Positions 24,546 through 33,548 of a DNA stretch of 34,521 nucleotides are shown here, piece by piece. Within the stretch, counting starts at the first letter, position 1. Each line of letters opens with the position of its first letter. The position numbers and the translations under genes are program-made. The notes beneath the pieces are model-generated. The model worked only from the letters and a program-made list of their open reading frames with translations. It did no database searches and had not been told where the DNA came from. Source of the DNA: Burkholderiaceae bacterium (GTDB taxonomy: Bacteria; Pseudomonadota; Gammaproteobacteria; Burkholderiales; Burkholderiaceae_C); NCBI GenBank assembly GCA_016936875.1, contig JAFGXB010000222.1, positions 1 through 34,521 of the forward strand. The letters are read 5' to 3'.

Positions 24546-27500
24546 ATGTCCGCCAGTCTGACAAGTCTTTCCCCAGAAAACGCCCCACCGCAGAATGCGC
24601 CGACGGCGCTGTTCGCGTTGAGCCAGACGCAGCAAGACATTTTGTTGCGCCAGGAATTGCTCGGCAGCGCCATTTACACCATCGGCCTGACCATCTCCAT
24701 CGACGGCGCTCTGGACGTTGCCCTGCTGGAGCGCGCCATACAGGATGTCGCCGCCGCAGAACCCATGCTGCGCGCCCGGGTGAGCGCAGCGCCAAACGAT
24801 GCGGGCCCGCACTGGCAAGTCTCCAGCGCACTGCCTTGGCGCCTGCACTACACCGACAGCTTCGCCCAGACCGGCTCCCCGCCGCTCGCGGCCCAGCACG
24901 CTGCGCGCCATATCGCCACGCTCAAGGCCGACGGCATCGACCCCGCTGGCCCAGCGCTCTGGCATATGGCCCTGTTCCGCACCGGCCCGGCGCGCTATGA
25001 ATGGCTGCTGCGCTTCAACCACGTTCTCCTCGACGGCTACGGCGTCATGCTCGTTGGTCAGGGCATCGCGCGCCGCTACAACGCCCTCTTGCGCGGCGAA
25101 ACCGCCGCCCTGGAGCCCGGCCCCGATTACGCCCGCTTTGTGGAACGCGAGCGCAACTACCTGCAGTCCCCCCGCTTTACGCGCGACCAGGCGTTCTGGC
25201 AAGCCAGCATGCCCCAGACTGACGCCTGCGCCAGCGCGTCTGCCGCGCCCGATCTGCAGGCACCGCCCACTCCGGTGCAACACCGCTGGTTGGTTCGCAC
25301 ATCGCCATGGCAGCGTTACCTGCAGTGGGCCGCGGCACAGGGCCTGTCCCCCGCGCAGGGGATGATTTTTTTCCTCGCCACCTATCTGGCCAAAGTGTCG
25401 GGGCAGACCGACATCCTGATCGGCATGCCGCTGCACAACCGCAAGGACGCCATCGACAAGCACACCGTCGGTCTGTTCACCAACACCCTGCCCCTGCTCC
25501 TGCACGCCAGCGCCTGCGCCACACTGCCGGATTTGATGCGCGCCCTGGCCGAAAACACCCGGCAGGTTCTGCGCCATCAACAGTATCCGCTCGACCGCAC
25601 ACTCACGCGCCAGCCACCCCGGCAAGGGGTTGCCGGCATGCATTTCGACCTGATGGTGTCGTTCGAGGATTTCGACCCGCGCACCACGCTCGGCACGGCG
25701 CGGCTCACCTTCGCCCCGTTCAGCGGCCATCCGGGGTTTGCCCCCGTCGCCGCCTACATCCGGCAATACGGAGACGCCGAACAACTCCCCATCGACCTCG
25801 TCCTCGACCCCAGGGCGCCCGCCGCCTTGCGGCACACCGCCTTCCTCTCCGAGCGGCTCGACCAGCATCTGGCCGAACTGCTCGCGCACCCGGACCGCAC
25901 CCTGGGCGAGCACACGGTGCTCTCGCCGAAAGAACGCGCCGCGCTGCACGCCCTCCAGCCCACCGCCCGGCCGCGCCCGCAGCCGCAATGCCTGCATGCG
26001 CTGGTCAGCGAGCAGGCGCGCCGTACTCCGGCGGCTTGCGCCGTCCAGTTCGGCACGGTCAGGCTGCGCTATGCCGAGCTGGAGCAGGCGGCAAACCATC
26101 TGGCGCACACTCTGCGCGGCCTTGGCGTCGGCCGCGACGTGCTCGTTCCCGTGATGATGGAACGCCGCCCGGAACTCGTTGTGGCGCTGCTCGCCGTGCT
26201 CAAGGCCGGTGGCGCCTATGTGCCTCTCGATGCCGACGTGCCCACCGAGCGCCTGCGCCGCATCCTGCAAGACACCCAGGCGCAGATCGTGCTCACCCAG
26301 CCTGCGTTGCACCCGGCCATTCACGCCGCCAGCGCGCCGCAACGCCTGCACCTGCTCGACGCCGACATCCGGCCCACCGCCCCGGCCGATCCGCCGCCGG
26401 ACACCAGCACCGCCGACGATCTGGGCCTGGTCATCTTCACCTCCGGCTCCACCGGACAACCCAAGGGCGTGATGATTGCGCACCGCGCCCTGTGCAACCA
26501 CGCACTGTGGAATGTGGAGGCCGTGACGTTCGGGCCGCACGACCGGCTGCTGCAAAAGTCTGCATTGAGTTTCGACGCCGCCGTCTCCGAATTTTTCGTT
26601 CCCCTGCTTTGCGGCGCTGCCGTCCATCTCGCCCCACCCGGCCTGCAACGCGATCTGCCCGCGTTGCTGCAAGCCGTCATCCAGCACGGCATCACCCACC
26701 TCACCCTGGCACCATCCACCGCAAAGGCCCTGGTCGATGACCCCGCGCTGCCCGCCTGCACCAGCCTGCGCTATGTGCAATTCGGCGGCGAGCCACTGGA
26801 GGCCACCCTGGCCGCGCGGTTCCAGCGCCTGCTTCCCCACGCCCAGTTGCTGAACTTCTACGGCCCGAGCGAAACCACGGAAGACAGCGCCCTGTATGTG
26901 GTGCCCGGCCCCATCACCCAGACCCACGGCACTCTGCCGGTGGGCCGCCCCATCGACAACACCCGCATCGATGTGCTCGACGCACAACTGCGGCAAGTCC
27001 CGTTTGATGTGACGGGCGAAGTCTGCATTGCGGGCGACGGCGTGGCGCGCGGCTATCTCGGCCAAGACGCGCTCACCGCCGAGCGCTTTCTGCCAGACCC
27101 TTTCGTGACCGGCGCGCGGCTGTATAAAACAGGCGATCTGGGGTATTGGTCAGCGGAGGGACAACTCCACATCACGGGGCGCAACGACGATCAAATCAAA
27201 ATCCGCGGCTTTCGCATCGAAATCGGCGAAATCGAGCGGCAACTCGCCAGCCATCCCGCCGTCGCGCAGGCAGCCGTCGTCCCCTGGATGGCCAGCGCGG
27301 ACGACCCGCAACTGGCCGCCTATGTCGTGCTGCGCGACGGGCAGGAGCACACCCCGCTCAGCGCCCTGCGGCAAACCCTGCAAGCCAGACTGCCCCACTA
27401 CATGATTCCCGGCGCCTGGCAAACCCTGCCCGCCATGCCGCTGACCGCCAGCGGAAAAATCGACAAACGCAGGTTGCCCGCCGCACAGCTTCACGCCGCG

Positions 27501-30500
27501 CCACAAGCGCAGCCGCGCCGCATGCCGCGCAGCCCGGTGGAACACACCCTGTGGGCCATCTGGAGCGAGGTGCTGCAGACCAACGACTTCGGCGTGGACG
27601 ATCACTTTTTCGACCTGGGCGGCCACTCGCTCACCCTCACCCAGGTACGCTCGCGCATCCAGGCGCGCTTCGGCCTTGAGCTGCCGCTGGCCGATCTGTT
27701 CACCCACCTGCGCATCACCGAGCTGGCGCAGCACATCGCGCAGCAGCAGCGCGGCAGCGGCCTCGCCGCCGCCATCTCCCCCGTGCGGCGCGACGCACCT
27801 TTGCCCGCCTCGCTGTCGCAACGCCGCATGTGGGTCACCCAGCATTTCCACCCGGAATCGGTCGCCTACAACGTCACCGCGTCCGTCCAGCTTCAAGGGC
27901 CGTTTGACGCCGCCTTGTTCCGCCAGGCCCTTGGCCTGCTCATCGCAAGGCACGAAGCCCTGCGCACCCGGTTTACCCTGGACGATCAGGAGCCGATGCA
28001 GATCATCCTGCCAAGCCTGCCCCCCGCGCTGGAGCACATCGATCTGCGGGCGCTGGAGCCCCATGCGCGCGAACCCGCCGCAAGGCAGGCGGCATCGACC
28101 CTCATGGCACAGCCGTTCGACCTGACCGTCGCTCCCCTCTACCGCGTCTGCATCATGCAGTTGAGCGAAGACGCCCATGTGCTGTTCTGGGTACTGCACC
28201 ACGCCATCGCCGACAACTGGGCGCTGGCCGTGCTCTCGCGCGACGCCATGCAGCTCTACGCCGGCCTATTGCAAGGCCAGACCGACCCGGCCGATATGGG
28301 GCTGCCCCCTCTGCAGATCCAGTACGCCGACTACGCCGCCTGGCAGCGCAGCGCCCCCGTCACCGCGGCGCGCGCAAGCCACCTTGCCTACTGGATGCAA
28401 CGCCTGCAAGGCATGCGCGATCTCCCCCTGCCCACCGATCACCCCCGCCCGGCGCAGCCCAGCTTCGCAGGCAAAACCCTGCACATCGCCCTGCCCGAGC
28501 CCCTCCAGCAAGCCCTGCGCCGCCACTGCGCCCGCCACGGCGTCACGCCCTTCATGCTGCTGCTGGCCAGCTTCAACGTGCTGCTCGCACGCATGACCCG
28601 CAGCACAGACATCGCCGTCGGCGCGCCCATCGCCAACCGTCACCATGCCGCCACCGAACAACTTGTGGGCACGCTGGTCAACACCCTGGTGATGCGCAAC
28701 ACGGTCGAGGCGAGCGCCAGCTTCGACCAGCTCATGCAGCAGGTGCGCCAGACCGCGCTGGACGCCTATGCGCACCAGGACGCGCCGTTCGACGAACTGG
28801 TCGAGCACCTTGCGGCCCAGCGGGCCGACCATCCGCAAGGCCTGGTGCGCGTGCTGTTCAATGTGCTCAACGCCCCCATCGGCAAACTGGCCGACGTGCC
28901 CTTCACCTACACCGCGTTCCACTTCGACCGCGTGGCGGCGCAGTTCGACCTGTCCATCCACATCGACACCGAGTTCACCCAGCGCATTTACCTCGAATAC
29001 GCCACCGAGCTGTTCAGCGCAGAAACCGCCCAGCGCCTGCTCGACAGCTATGTGTTCCTCACCGAACAGTTGCTCGCCCAGCCCGACCGGCCGCTGTCCG
29101 CCCACGCCCTGCTCACCCCGCCGCAGCGCGCCCTGCTTGCCCAGTGGAACGCCACCCAGGCCGACGACCCCGCTCACCGCACCCTGCCCCAATACCTGCA
29201 GCTCGACGCCGCAGACAAGCGCGACCGGCTCGCCCTCACCGACGCCCACGGACGCCATCTGCGCTACGGCGAACTGCACGCCCGCGCCCTCGGCATCGCC
29301 CATCTGCTGCGGCAGCAGGGCATCGGCCGCGGCGACCGCGTGGGGCTCTGCCTGGACCGCCAGGCCGACATGCTCGCCGCCCTGCTGGGCGTCCTGCACG
29401 CCGGCGCGGCCTATGTACCCTTAGACCCCGGATTTCCCATCGAACGGCTGCGTTACATGGCAGGCGACGCGCAGTTGCGCTGCATCCTCACCCAGACCGC
29501 GCTGCTGCCGCTGTTGGCCGACAGCAGCGCGCCACAACGCGCGCTCGACAGTCCCGATCTGGCCGCGCTGCGTGCCAACCTCGCCCCGCCTGCCGATCCC
29601 CTCCGCGACGCCCGGCCGGACGACCCGGCCTACATGATCTACACCTCCGGCTCCACCGGACAGCCCAAGGGCGTGCTCGTCCCGCACCGCGCTGTCGTCA
29701 ACTTTCTGCACAGCATGGCGCGCACGCCCGGCCTGCAGGCGGGTGACGCGCTGCTCGCCGTCACCACCCTGTCCTTCGACATCGCCGTACTCGAACTGCT
29801 GCTGCCCCTGGCCACCGGGGCGCGCGTCGTCCTGGCCGACCACGCACAGGCCCGCGACCCCTACGCCCTGCGCAACCTGCTGCAGAGCAGCGGCGCCACC
29901 GCGCTACAGGCCACGCCGTCCACCTGGCGCATGCTGCTCGAATCCGGCTGGCCCGGCAACCGGCAATTGCGCGCCTTCATCGGCGGCGAAGCCCTGCCCG
30001 CCGATCTCGCCCCACGCCTGCTGTCCACCTGCGCCGAAGTCTGGAATCTGTATGGCCCGACCGAAACCACCGTCTGGTCCACCTGCTGGCGCGTGCAGCC
30101 GCGGCAGCCCATCGTCATCGGGCGGCCCATCGCCAACACCCAGGTCTGGGTACTCGATCCGCAAGGCCAGCCCTGCCCCATCGGCACACCGGGCGAGATC
30201 CACATCGGTGGCGCCGGCGTGGCGCTCGGCTACTTCCAGCGCCCGGAACTCAGCGCCGAGCGCTTCATCCCCGATCCCTTCCGCACCGATGCCGCCGAGC
30301 CGACTCTGCAGACGCTCTACAAAACCGGCGACCTGGGTCGATGGCGGCATGACGGCCAGCTCGAACACCTCGGCCGCCTCGACCATCAAGTCAAGGTGCG
30401 CGGCTTTCGGATCGAGCTGGGCGAAATCGAAACCGCCCTGCGCGCGCAAGCCGGTGTCGCCACCTGCGTGCTCGCCACTTACGCCCCGGCAGCCGACGAC

Positions 30501-30965
30501 GTGCGGCTGGTCGCCTACGTCGTGGCCACGCCCGGCGTTGCCGCCCCGAAGCCTGCCGCATTGCGCCAGGCGCTGCGCGCTCGCCTGCCCGACTACATGG
30601 TGCCGCAACACATCGTGCTGCTCGACGCCCTGCCGCTGCTGCCCAACGGCAAGCTCGACCGCGCCGCGCTGCCTCCGCCCCAACACAGCACGGCCGCGCC
30701 CGAAACGCTCCGCACCGCCAGGCTGCCAGGCACTGCCGAGGAACTCCGCATCGCCGCCATCTGGCGCGATCTGCTGGGCGTGGAGCGCGTACTGCTCACC
30801 GACAATTTTTTCGACCTCGGCGGCCATTCCCTGCTGGCCATGCGCGCGGTCATCGCCATTGAGCAGCAGCTCGGCTGGCACGTTGCCCCGCGCCGCCTGA
30901 TTTTTGAAAGCCTGGGACAACTCGCCCGCCCCAGCGCAACCGCCGCCCAGCGCCAAACGGCCTGA
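24546..30965 (+). CDS. Dimodular non-ribosomal peptide synthetase, C-A-T-C-A-T, no release domain
   Basis: This 2139-residue synthetase has condensation domain 1 (about 20-460, NHVLLDG at 158-164, catalytic His kept), resembling EntF-type starter C domains. Adenylation 1 has FTSGSTGQPKG at 631-641 and YGPSETT. Thiolation 1 has Ser 1028 in LGGHS. Condensation 2 has HHAIADN at 1218-1224. Adenylation 2 has YTSGSTGQPKG at 1699-1709 and YGPTETT. Thiolation 2 has Ser 2095. The chain ends 44 residues later with no thioesterase, reductase or condensation domain. By the ten-residue code, A2 (D-I-L-Q-F-G-L-V-W-K) is close to glycine; A1 (D-A-S-T-Q-G-F-E-D-K) fits nothing I know. No MbtH-like or phosphopantetheinyl transferase gene is in the window. 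A metal-receptor gene follows after 49 bases. The product could be a siderophore-like dipeptide conjugate, but this is not shown. Confidence 0.93.
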   Translation: MSASLTSLSPENAPPQNAPTALFALSQTQQDILLRQELLGSAIYTIGLTISIDGALDVALLERAIQDVAAAEPMLRARVSAAPNDAGPHWQVSSALPWRLHYTDSFAQTGSPPLAAQHAARHIATLKADGIDPAGPALWHMALFRTGPARYEWLLRFNHVLLDGYGVMLVGQGIARRYNALLRGETAALEPGPDYARFVERERNYLQSPRFTRDQAFWQASMPQTDACASASAAPDLQAPPTPVQHRWLVRTSPWQRYLQWAAAQGLSPAQGMIFFLATYLAKVSGQTDILIGMPLHNRKDAIDKHTVGLFTNTLPLLLHASACATLPDLMRALAENTRQVLRHQQYPLDRTLTRQPPRQGVAGMHFDLMVSFEDFDPRTTLGTARLTFAPFSGHPGFAPVAAYIRQYGDAEQLPIDLVLDPRAPAALRHTAFLSERLDQHLAELLAHPDRTLGEHTVLSPKERAALHALQPTARPRPQPQCLHALVSEQARRTPAACAVQFGTVRLRYAELEQAANHLAHTLRGLGVGRDVLVPVMMERRPELVVALLAVLKAGGAYVPLDADVPTERLRRILQDTQAQIVLTQPALHPAIHAASAPQRLHLLDADIRPTAPADPPPDTSTADDLGLVIFTSGSTGQPKGVMIAHRALCNHALWNVEAVTFGPHDRLLQKSALSFDAAVSEFFVPLLCGAAVHLAPPGLQRDLPALLQAVIQHGITHLTLAPSTAKALVDDPALPACTSLRYVQFGGEPLEATLAARFQRLLPHAQLLNFYGPSETTEDSALYVVPGPITQTHGTLPVGRPIDNTRIDVLDAQLRQVPFDVTGEVCIAGDGVARGYLGQDALTAERFLPDPFVTGARLYKTGDLGYWSAEGQLHITGRNDDQIKIRGFRIEIGEIERQLASHPAVAQAAVVPWMASADDPQLAAYVVLRDGQEHTPLSALRQTLQARLPHYMIPGAWQTLPAMPLTASGKIDKRRLPAAQLHAAPQAQPRRMPRSPVEHTLWAIWSEVLQTNDFGVDDHFFDLGGHSLTLTQVRSRIQARFGLELPLADLFTHLRITELAQHIAQQQRGSGLAAAISPVRRDAPLPASLSQRRMWVTQHFHPESVAYNVTASVQLQGPFDAALFRQALGLLIARHEALRTRFTLDDQEPMQIILPSLPPALEHIDLRALEPHAREPAARQAASTLMAQPFDLTVAPLYRVCIMQLSEDAHVLFWVLHHAIADNWALAVLSRDAMQLYAGLLQGQTDPADMGLPPLQIQYADYAAWQRSAPVTAARASHLAYWMQRLQGMRDLPLPTDHPRPAQPSFAGKTLHIALPEPLQQALRRHCARHGVTPFMLLLASFNVLLARMTRSTDIAVGAPIANRHHAATEQLVGTLVNTLVMRNTVEASASFDQLMQQVRQTALDAYAHQDAPFDELVEHLAAQRADHPQGLVRVLFNVLNAPIGKLADVPFTYTAFHFDRVAAQFDLSIHIDTEFTQRIYLEYATELFSAETAQRLLDSYVFLTEQLLAQPDRPLSAHALLTPPQRALLAQWNATQADDPAHRTLPQYLQLDAADKRDRLALTDAHGRHLRYGELHARALGIAHLLRQQGIGRGDRVGLCLDRQADMLAALLGVLHAGAAYVPLDPGFPIERLRYMAGDAQLRCILTQTALLPLLADSSAPQRALDSPDLAALRANLAPPADPLRDARPDDPAYMIYTSGSTGQPKGVLVPHRAVVNFLHSMARTPGLQAGDALLAVTTLSFDIAVLELLLPLATGARVVLADHAQARDPYALRNLLQSSGATALQATPSTWRMLLESGWPGNRQLRAFIGGEALPADLAPRLLSTCAEVWNLYGPTETTVWSTCWRVQPRQPIVIGRPIANTQVWVLDPQGQPCPIGTPGEIHIGGAGVALGYFQRPELSAERFIPDPFRTDAAEPTLQTLYKTGDLGRWRHDGQLEHLGRLDHQVKVRGFRIELGEIETALRAQAGVATCVLATYAPAADDVRLVAYVVATPGVAAPKPAALRQALRARLPDYMVPQHIVLLDALPLLPNGKLDRAALPPPQHSTAAPETLRTARLPGTAEELRIAAIWRDLLGVERVLLTDNFFDLGGHSLLAMRAVIAIEQQLGWHVAPRRLIFESLGQLARPSATAAQRQTA

Positions 30966-31014
30966 GCGCGCTGAACAACGCCGCGATGCCCGCGCCGTGC
31001 AGAGAGCCGCCAAT

Positions 31015-31875
31015 ATGAGCCCGCCCGGCATACCCGCCACCGACGCCCTTGGGCAGACCTTTGCCGCAGTCGGGGCGCAGGCGCGCATCGCCAGCCTGGT
31101 GCCCAGCCTCACCGAAACGCTGATTGCCCTCGGGCTGCAACAACAGCTCGTCGCCCGCACCGGGTTCTGCGTGCATCCACGCGCCGATGTCCGCGCCATT
31201 CCCAAAGTGGGCGGCACCAAAGACGTTCACCTGGACGCCCTGCGCGCACTCCAGCCCACGCATGTGCTGGTCAACATCGACGAAAACACCCGCGACACCG
31301 TGCAAGCGCTGCGGGCGTTCGTGCCTCAGGTCATCGTCACCCACCCGCAAAGCCCGCAAGACAACCTCGACCTGTTCGCGCTGCTCGGCACCACGTTCAG
31401 CGGCGTCCACGGTGTCGCATCACGCGCCGAGGCCTTCCGCCGCAACCTGCTTGCCGTATTGGACGATCTTCACACCAGCCGCTTTGCCGCGCGCAAGGTG
31501 CTTTACCTGATCTGGCGCGCCCCCTGGATGACTGTCGCCCGCGACACCTACATCAGCCGCAGCCTCGCCACCGTCGGCTGGCACACCCTTCCCGACGTGC
31601 TCGGCGGCGACGGCCTGCACCAGCCCGGCAGCACCCGCTACCCAAGCTTCGACTGGTCTGCAGACTGGCTGAACGCGGTGGACTGCGTGCTGCTCTCCAG
31701 CGAACCCTACCGTTTCGGCGCCGCACACGCCAGCGAGGTGCGCACTCTGCTCGCCGCCCGCGACCTGCACCCCGAGGTGCATTGCATCCCCGGAGAGTGG
31801 GCCAGCTGGTATGGCGTGCGCGCCATCGACGGCCTGCGGCAACTCGCCGCCACCGCACGCGCCAAGCATCCCTGA
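31015..31875 (+). CDS. Helical-backbone metal receptor (periplasmic-binding-protein class III fold) without signal peptide
   Basis: This 286-residue protein has the BtuF/FhuD-type layout: RIASLVPSLTETLIALG, then GGTKDVHLDALRALQPTHVLV, a helical backbone and a C-terminal lobe. In ABC importers such proteins bind cobalamin, haem or ferric siderophores in the periplasm. Here the first 18 residues are polar (MSPPGIPATDALGQTF) and no signal peptide or lipobox is visible, so the protein should stay in the cytoplasm. Even the longer upstream frame, which overlaps the synthetase gene, offers no signal sequence. No permease or ATPase gene accompanies it. It follows the synthetase by 49 bases and is likely co-transcribed, suggesting it handles the product or a metal complex. 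Ligand unknown. Confidence 0.85.
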   Translation: MSPPGIPATDALGQTFAAVGAQARIASLVPSLTETLIALGLQQQLVARTGFCVHPRADVRAIPKVGGTKDVHLDALRALQPTHVLVNIDENTRDTVQALRAFVPQVIVTHPQSPQDNLDLFALLGTTFSGVHGVASRAEAFRRNLLAVLDDLHTSRFAARKVLYLIWRAPWMTVARDTYISRSLATVGWHTLPDVLGGDGLHQPGSTRYPSFDWSADWLNAVDCVLLSSEPYRFGAAHASEVRTLLAARDLHPEVHCIPGEWASWYGVRAIDGLRQLAATARAKHP

Positions 31876-31891
31876 TCCGCGCGAGGAGCGT

Positions 31892-32371
31892 TCACAAACG
31901 CGAGCGCGCAAACACGCTGCGGTGGCGCTGCGCCCCAAACTGCCAGGCCAGCAAGGCAAACCCCACCAGCGGCACCAGCGCATCACTCAGGCCGAACGGA
32001 CTGTCCAAACCCGCCGACTTGCCCAGCAGACCGCCGATGATCCACACCGACGGCCCGATGAGCGCCGCAAGCCGCATGCCCAGCCCGCCCCAGGCGCTGG
32101 CGAAGCCGACCACGGCAAACCCCAGCGCGGCCAGTCCCAGCTGAAACCGCAGCGGGCTGGCCGCCGCCTGCGGCACCCACAGTTGCGCACCCACCCACAG
32201 AAACCCCACGCCAATGGAGCACAACAAAAACCAGCGCAGCACCACTTGCGCCTGGCGCAATTCGTGTGGCGTGCGCGCGCTCATCAGCAGCGACAGGCCG
32301 GCCAGCACCAGCCCGATCAACACCAGGGACAGCGCGCGGTACTCCAGCGCCCAGTGCAAAACCTGCGTCAT
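31892..32371 (-). CDS. Hypothetical integral membrane protein
   Basis: This 159-residue protein has four hydrophobic stretches: ALSLVLIGLVLAGLSLLMS, VVLRWFLLCSIGVGFLWVG, LGLAALGFAVVGFASAWGG and ALIGPSVWIIGGLLG, then VPLVGFALLAWQFGA, with a basic C-terminus (RHRSVFARSRL). This suggests a four- or five-pass inner-membrane protein with the tail in the cytoplasm. It converges on the metal-receptor gene with 16 bases between stops, and follows the carboxymuconolactone decarboxylase-family gene by 18 bases on the same strand, so those two are probably an operon. The family is not recognised with confidence. Confidence 0.75.
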   Translation of the reverse strand: MTQVLHWALEYRALSLVLIGLVLAGLSLLMSARTPHELRQAQVVLRWFLLCSIGVGFLWVGAQLWVPQAAASPLRFQLGLAALGFAVVGFASAWGGLGMRLAALIGPSVWIIGGLLGKSAGLDSPFGLSDALVPLVGFALLAWQFGAQRHRSVFARSRL

Positions 32372-32389
32372 GCCCTCTCCATTGCGTCG

Positions 32390-32947
32390 TCAAAGTTGCG
32401 CATCGCAGCCGGTGCGGTCTTCTATGCCCACATCGAGCGCCACCAGAAAACGCGACACCATGTTGTACGCGGCAATCACCCCCACCAACTCCACCACCTG
32501 CTGTTGCGGCAGCAAGGCGCGGATGGCCGCGAAATGCGCCTCGCTCACCCGCACCCGCCGCGTCATGTCATAGGTGACGGCCATCACCGCGCGCTCCTGC
32601 GGGGAAAACGCCAGGCGATTTTCCACCGCCGCTGGAATGTCATGCAGCAGCGCGAGTTGCTCCGCGCTGCCACCGGCGTCCAGAAAAGGCTGCGTGTGAT
32701 GGATGAATTCGTAGTCCGCCCCGTTGAGCCTTGCCACCACGCAGATGGCGAGTTCACGCAACACAGCGTCGAGCGCGAACTCGCCGCGCACCGCGCCCAG
32801 CAGACCATTCCAGCCCCGCGCAAACGCCGGGCTGTGCAGCAACATGCGATCGAGATTGAGCAACTCGCCGCCGCGCCGCTGCCGAATGGCAGCAACCAGA
32901 TCTTCGGGCTCGGCGTGGTGTGGCGGCAGATAGGCGATACGCGGCAT
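32390..32947 (-). CDS. Carboxymuconolactone decarboxylase (AhpD-like) family protein
   Basis: This 185-residue protein starts MPRIAYLPPHHAEPED. The central block LRELAICVVARLNGADYEFIHHTQ matches the carboxymuconolactone decarboxylase fold (helix with E...I..VAR...YE..HH). The CxxC pair of AhpD peroxidases is absent, with only single cysteines, so peroxidase activity is unlikely; other members are lactone decarboxylases or of unknown role. The C-terminal half repeats the all-helical pattern. A longer frame of 25 codons lacks a ribosome-binding site. It is divergent from trxC and sits before a membrane protein gene. Confidence 0.85.
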   Translation of the reverse strand: MPRIAYLPPHHAEPEDLVAAIRQRRGGELLNLDRMLLHSPAFARGWNGLLGAVRGEFALDAVLRELAICVVARLNGADYEFIHHTQPFLDAGGSAEQLALLHDIPAAVENRLAFSPQERAVMAVTYDMTRRVRVSEAHFAAIRALLPQQQVVELVGVIAAYNMVSRFLVALDVGIEDRTGCDAQL

Positions 32948-33104
32948 GATTGATGGAACGCAAAAAATGACACTGGGCTGCAATGTAGCCTCAAACCCGC
33001 CCGCAAGGAAACCTCCAGGCACTCAACACCGGTGCCGTGGAGCCACTTGAAAAGCCTTGCGCGCCGCCGCATGTTGTTTACAGTTCTTTCCGCGAGAAAC
33101 CGCC

Positions 33105-33521
33105 ATGCTCGTCGTCTGCCCCCACTGCGCCACCCTCAACCGCGTTCCCGATGACCGCCTGCAAGACGCCCCCGTCTGCGGGCAGTGCGGCCAGCAAATC
33201 CTGCCGTCTGCGCCCATCCCCCTGACCGACGCCAGCTTTGAACGCTTCATCGCCAAGAGCGAACTGCCGGTGGTGGTGGATTTCTGGGCCGAATGGTGCG
33301 GACCCTGCAAGATGATGGCGCCGCAGTTCGACCAGGCCGCCAAACTGCTGCAGGGCCGCGCCGTGCTGGCCAAAGTCGAAACCGACGCCAATCCGCAAGT
33401 CTCGGTGCGCAACCGCATCCGCAGCATCCCCACCCTGGCGCTGTACCGGGGCGGGCAGGAAGTCAAACGCCAGTCCGGCGCCATGCCGGCGCAGGAACTC
33501 GTGCGCTGGGTCGGGGTGTAA
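33105..33521 (+). CDS. trxC: Thioredoxin 2 (TrxC)
   Basis: This 138-residue cytoplasmic thioredoxin has the N-terminal zinc finger typical of TrxC: C5-PH-C8 and the later VCGQCG pair. The catalytic FWAEWCGPCKMMAP puts the redox cysteines at 65 and 68, and the cis-Pro loop is SIPTLALYRGG. It reduces disulfides with NADPH through thioredoxin reductase and is often induced by oxidative stress, the zinc finger adding redox tuning. ATG 33105 begins at the zinc finger; the frame reaching 16 codons upstream lacks family similarity. It is convergent with phaM, 27 bases apart. Confidence 0.95.
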   Translation: MLVVCPHCATLNRVPDDRLQDAPVCGQCGQQILPSAPIPLTDASFERFIAKSELPVVVDFWAEWCGPCKMMAPQFDQAAKLLQGRAVLAKVETDANPQVSVRNRIRSIPTLALYRGGQEVKRQSGAMPAQELVRWVGV

Positions 33522-33548
33522 GGACGGCGGCAGAACGCCGCCGCACGT

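Noticed and set aside
24351-27065. A 904-codon open frame on the minus strand opposite the synthetase
   Set aside because: It lies antisense to strongly conserved adenylation and condensation motifs, has low-complexity Gly/Gln/Val-rich composition and no recognisable domain; it is a by-product of high GC.
31811-32953. A 380-codon plus-strand frame spanning three genes
   Set aside because: It crosses the ends of the metal receptor and two minus-strand genes, is Gln/His/Arg-rich and lacks a start signal.
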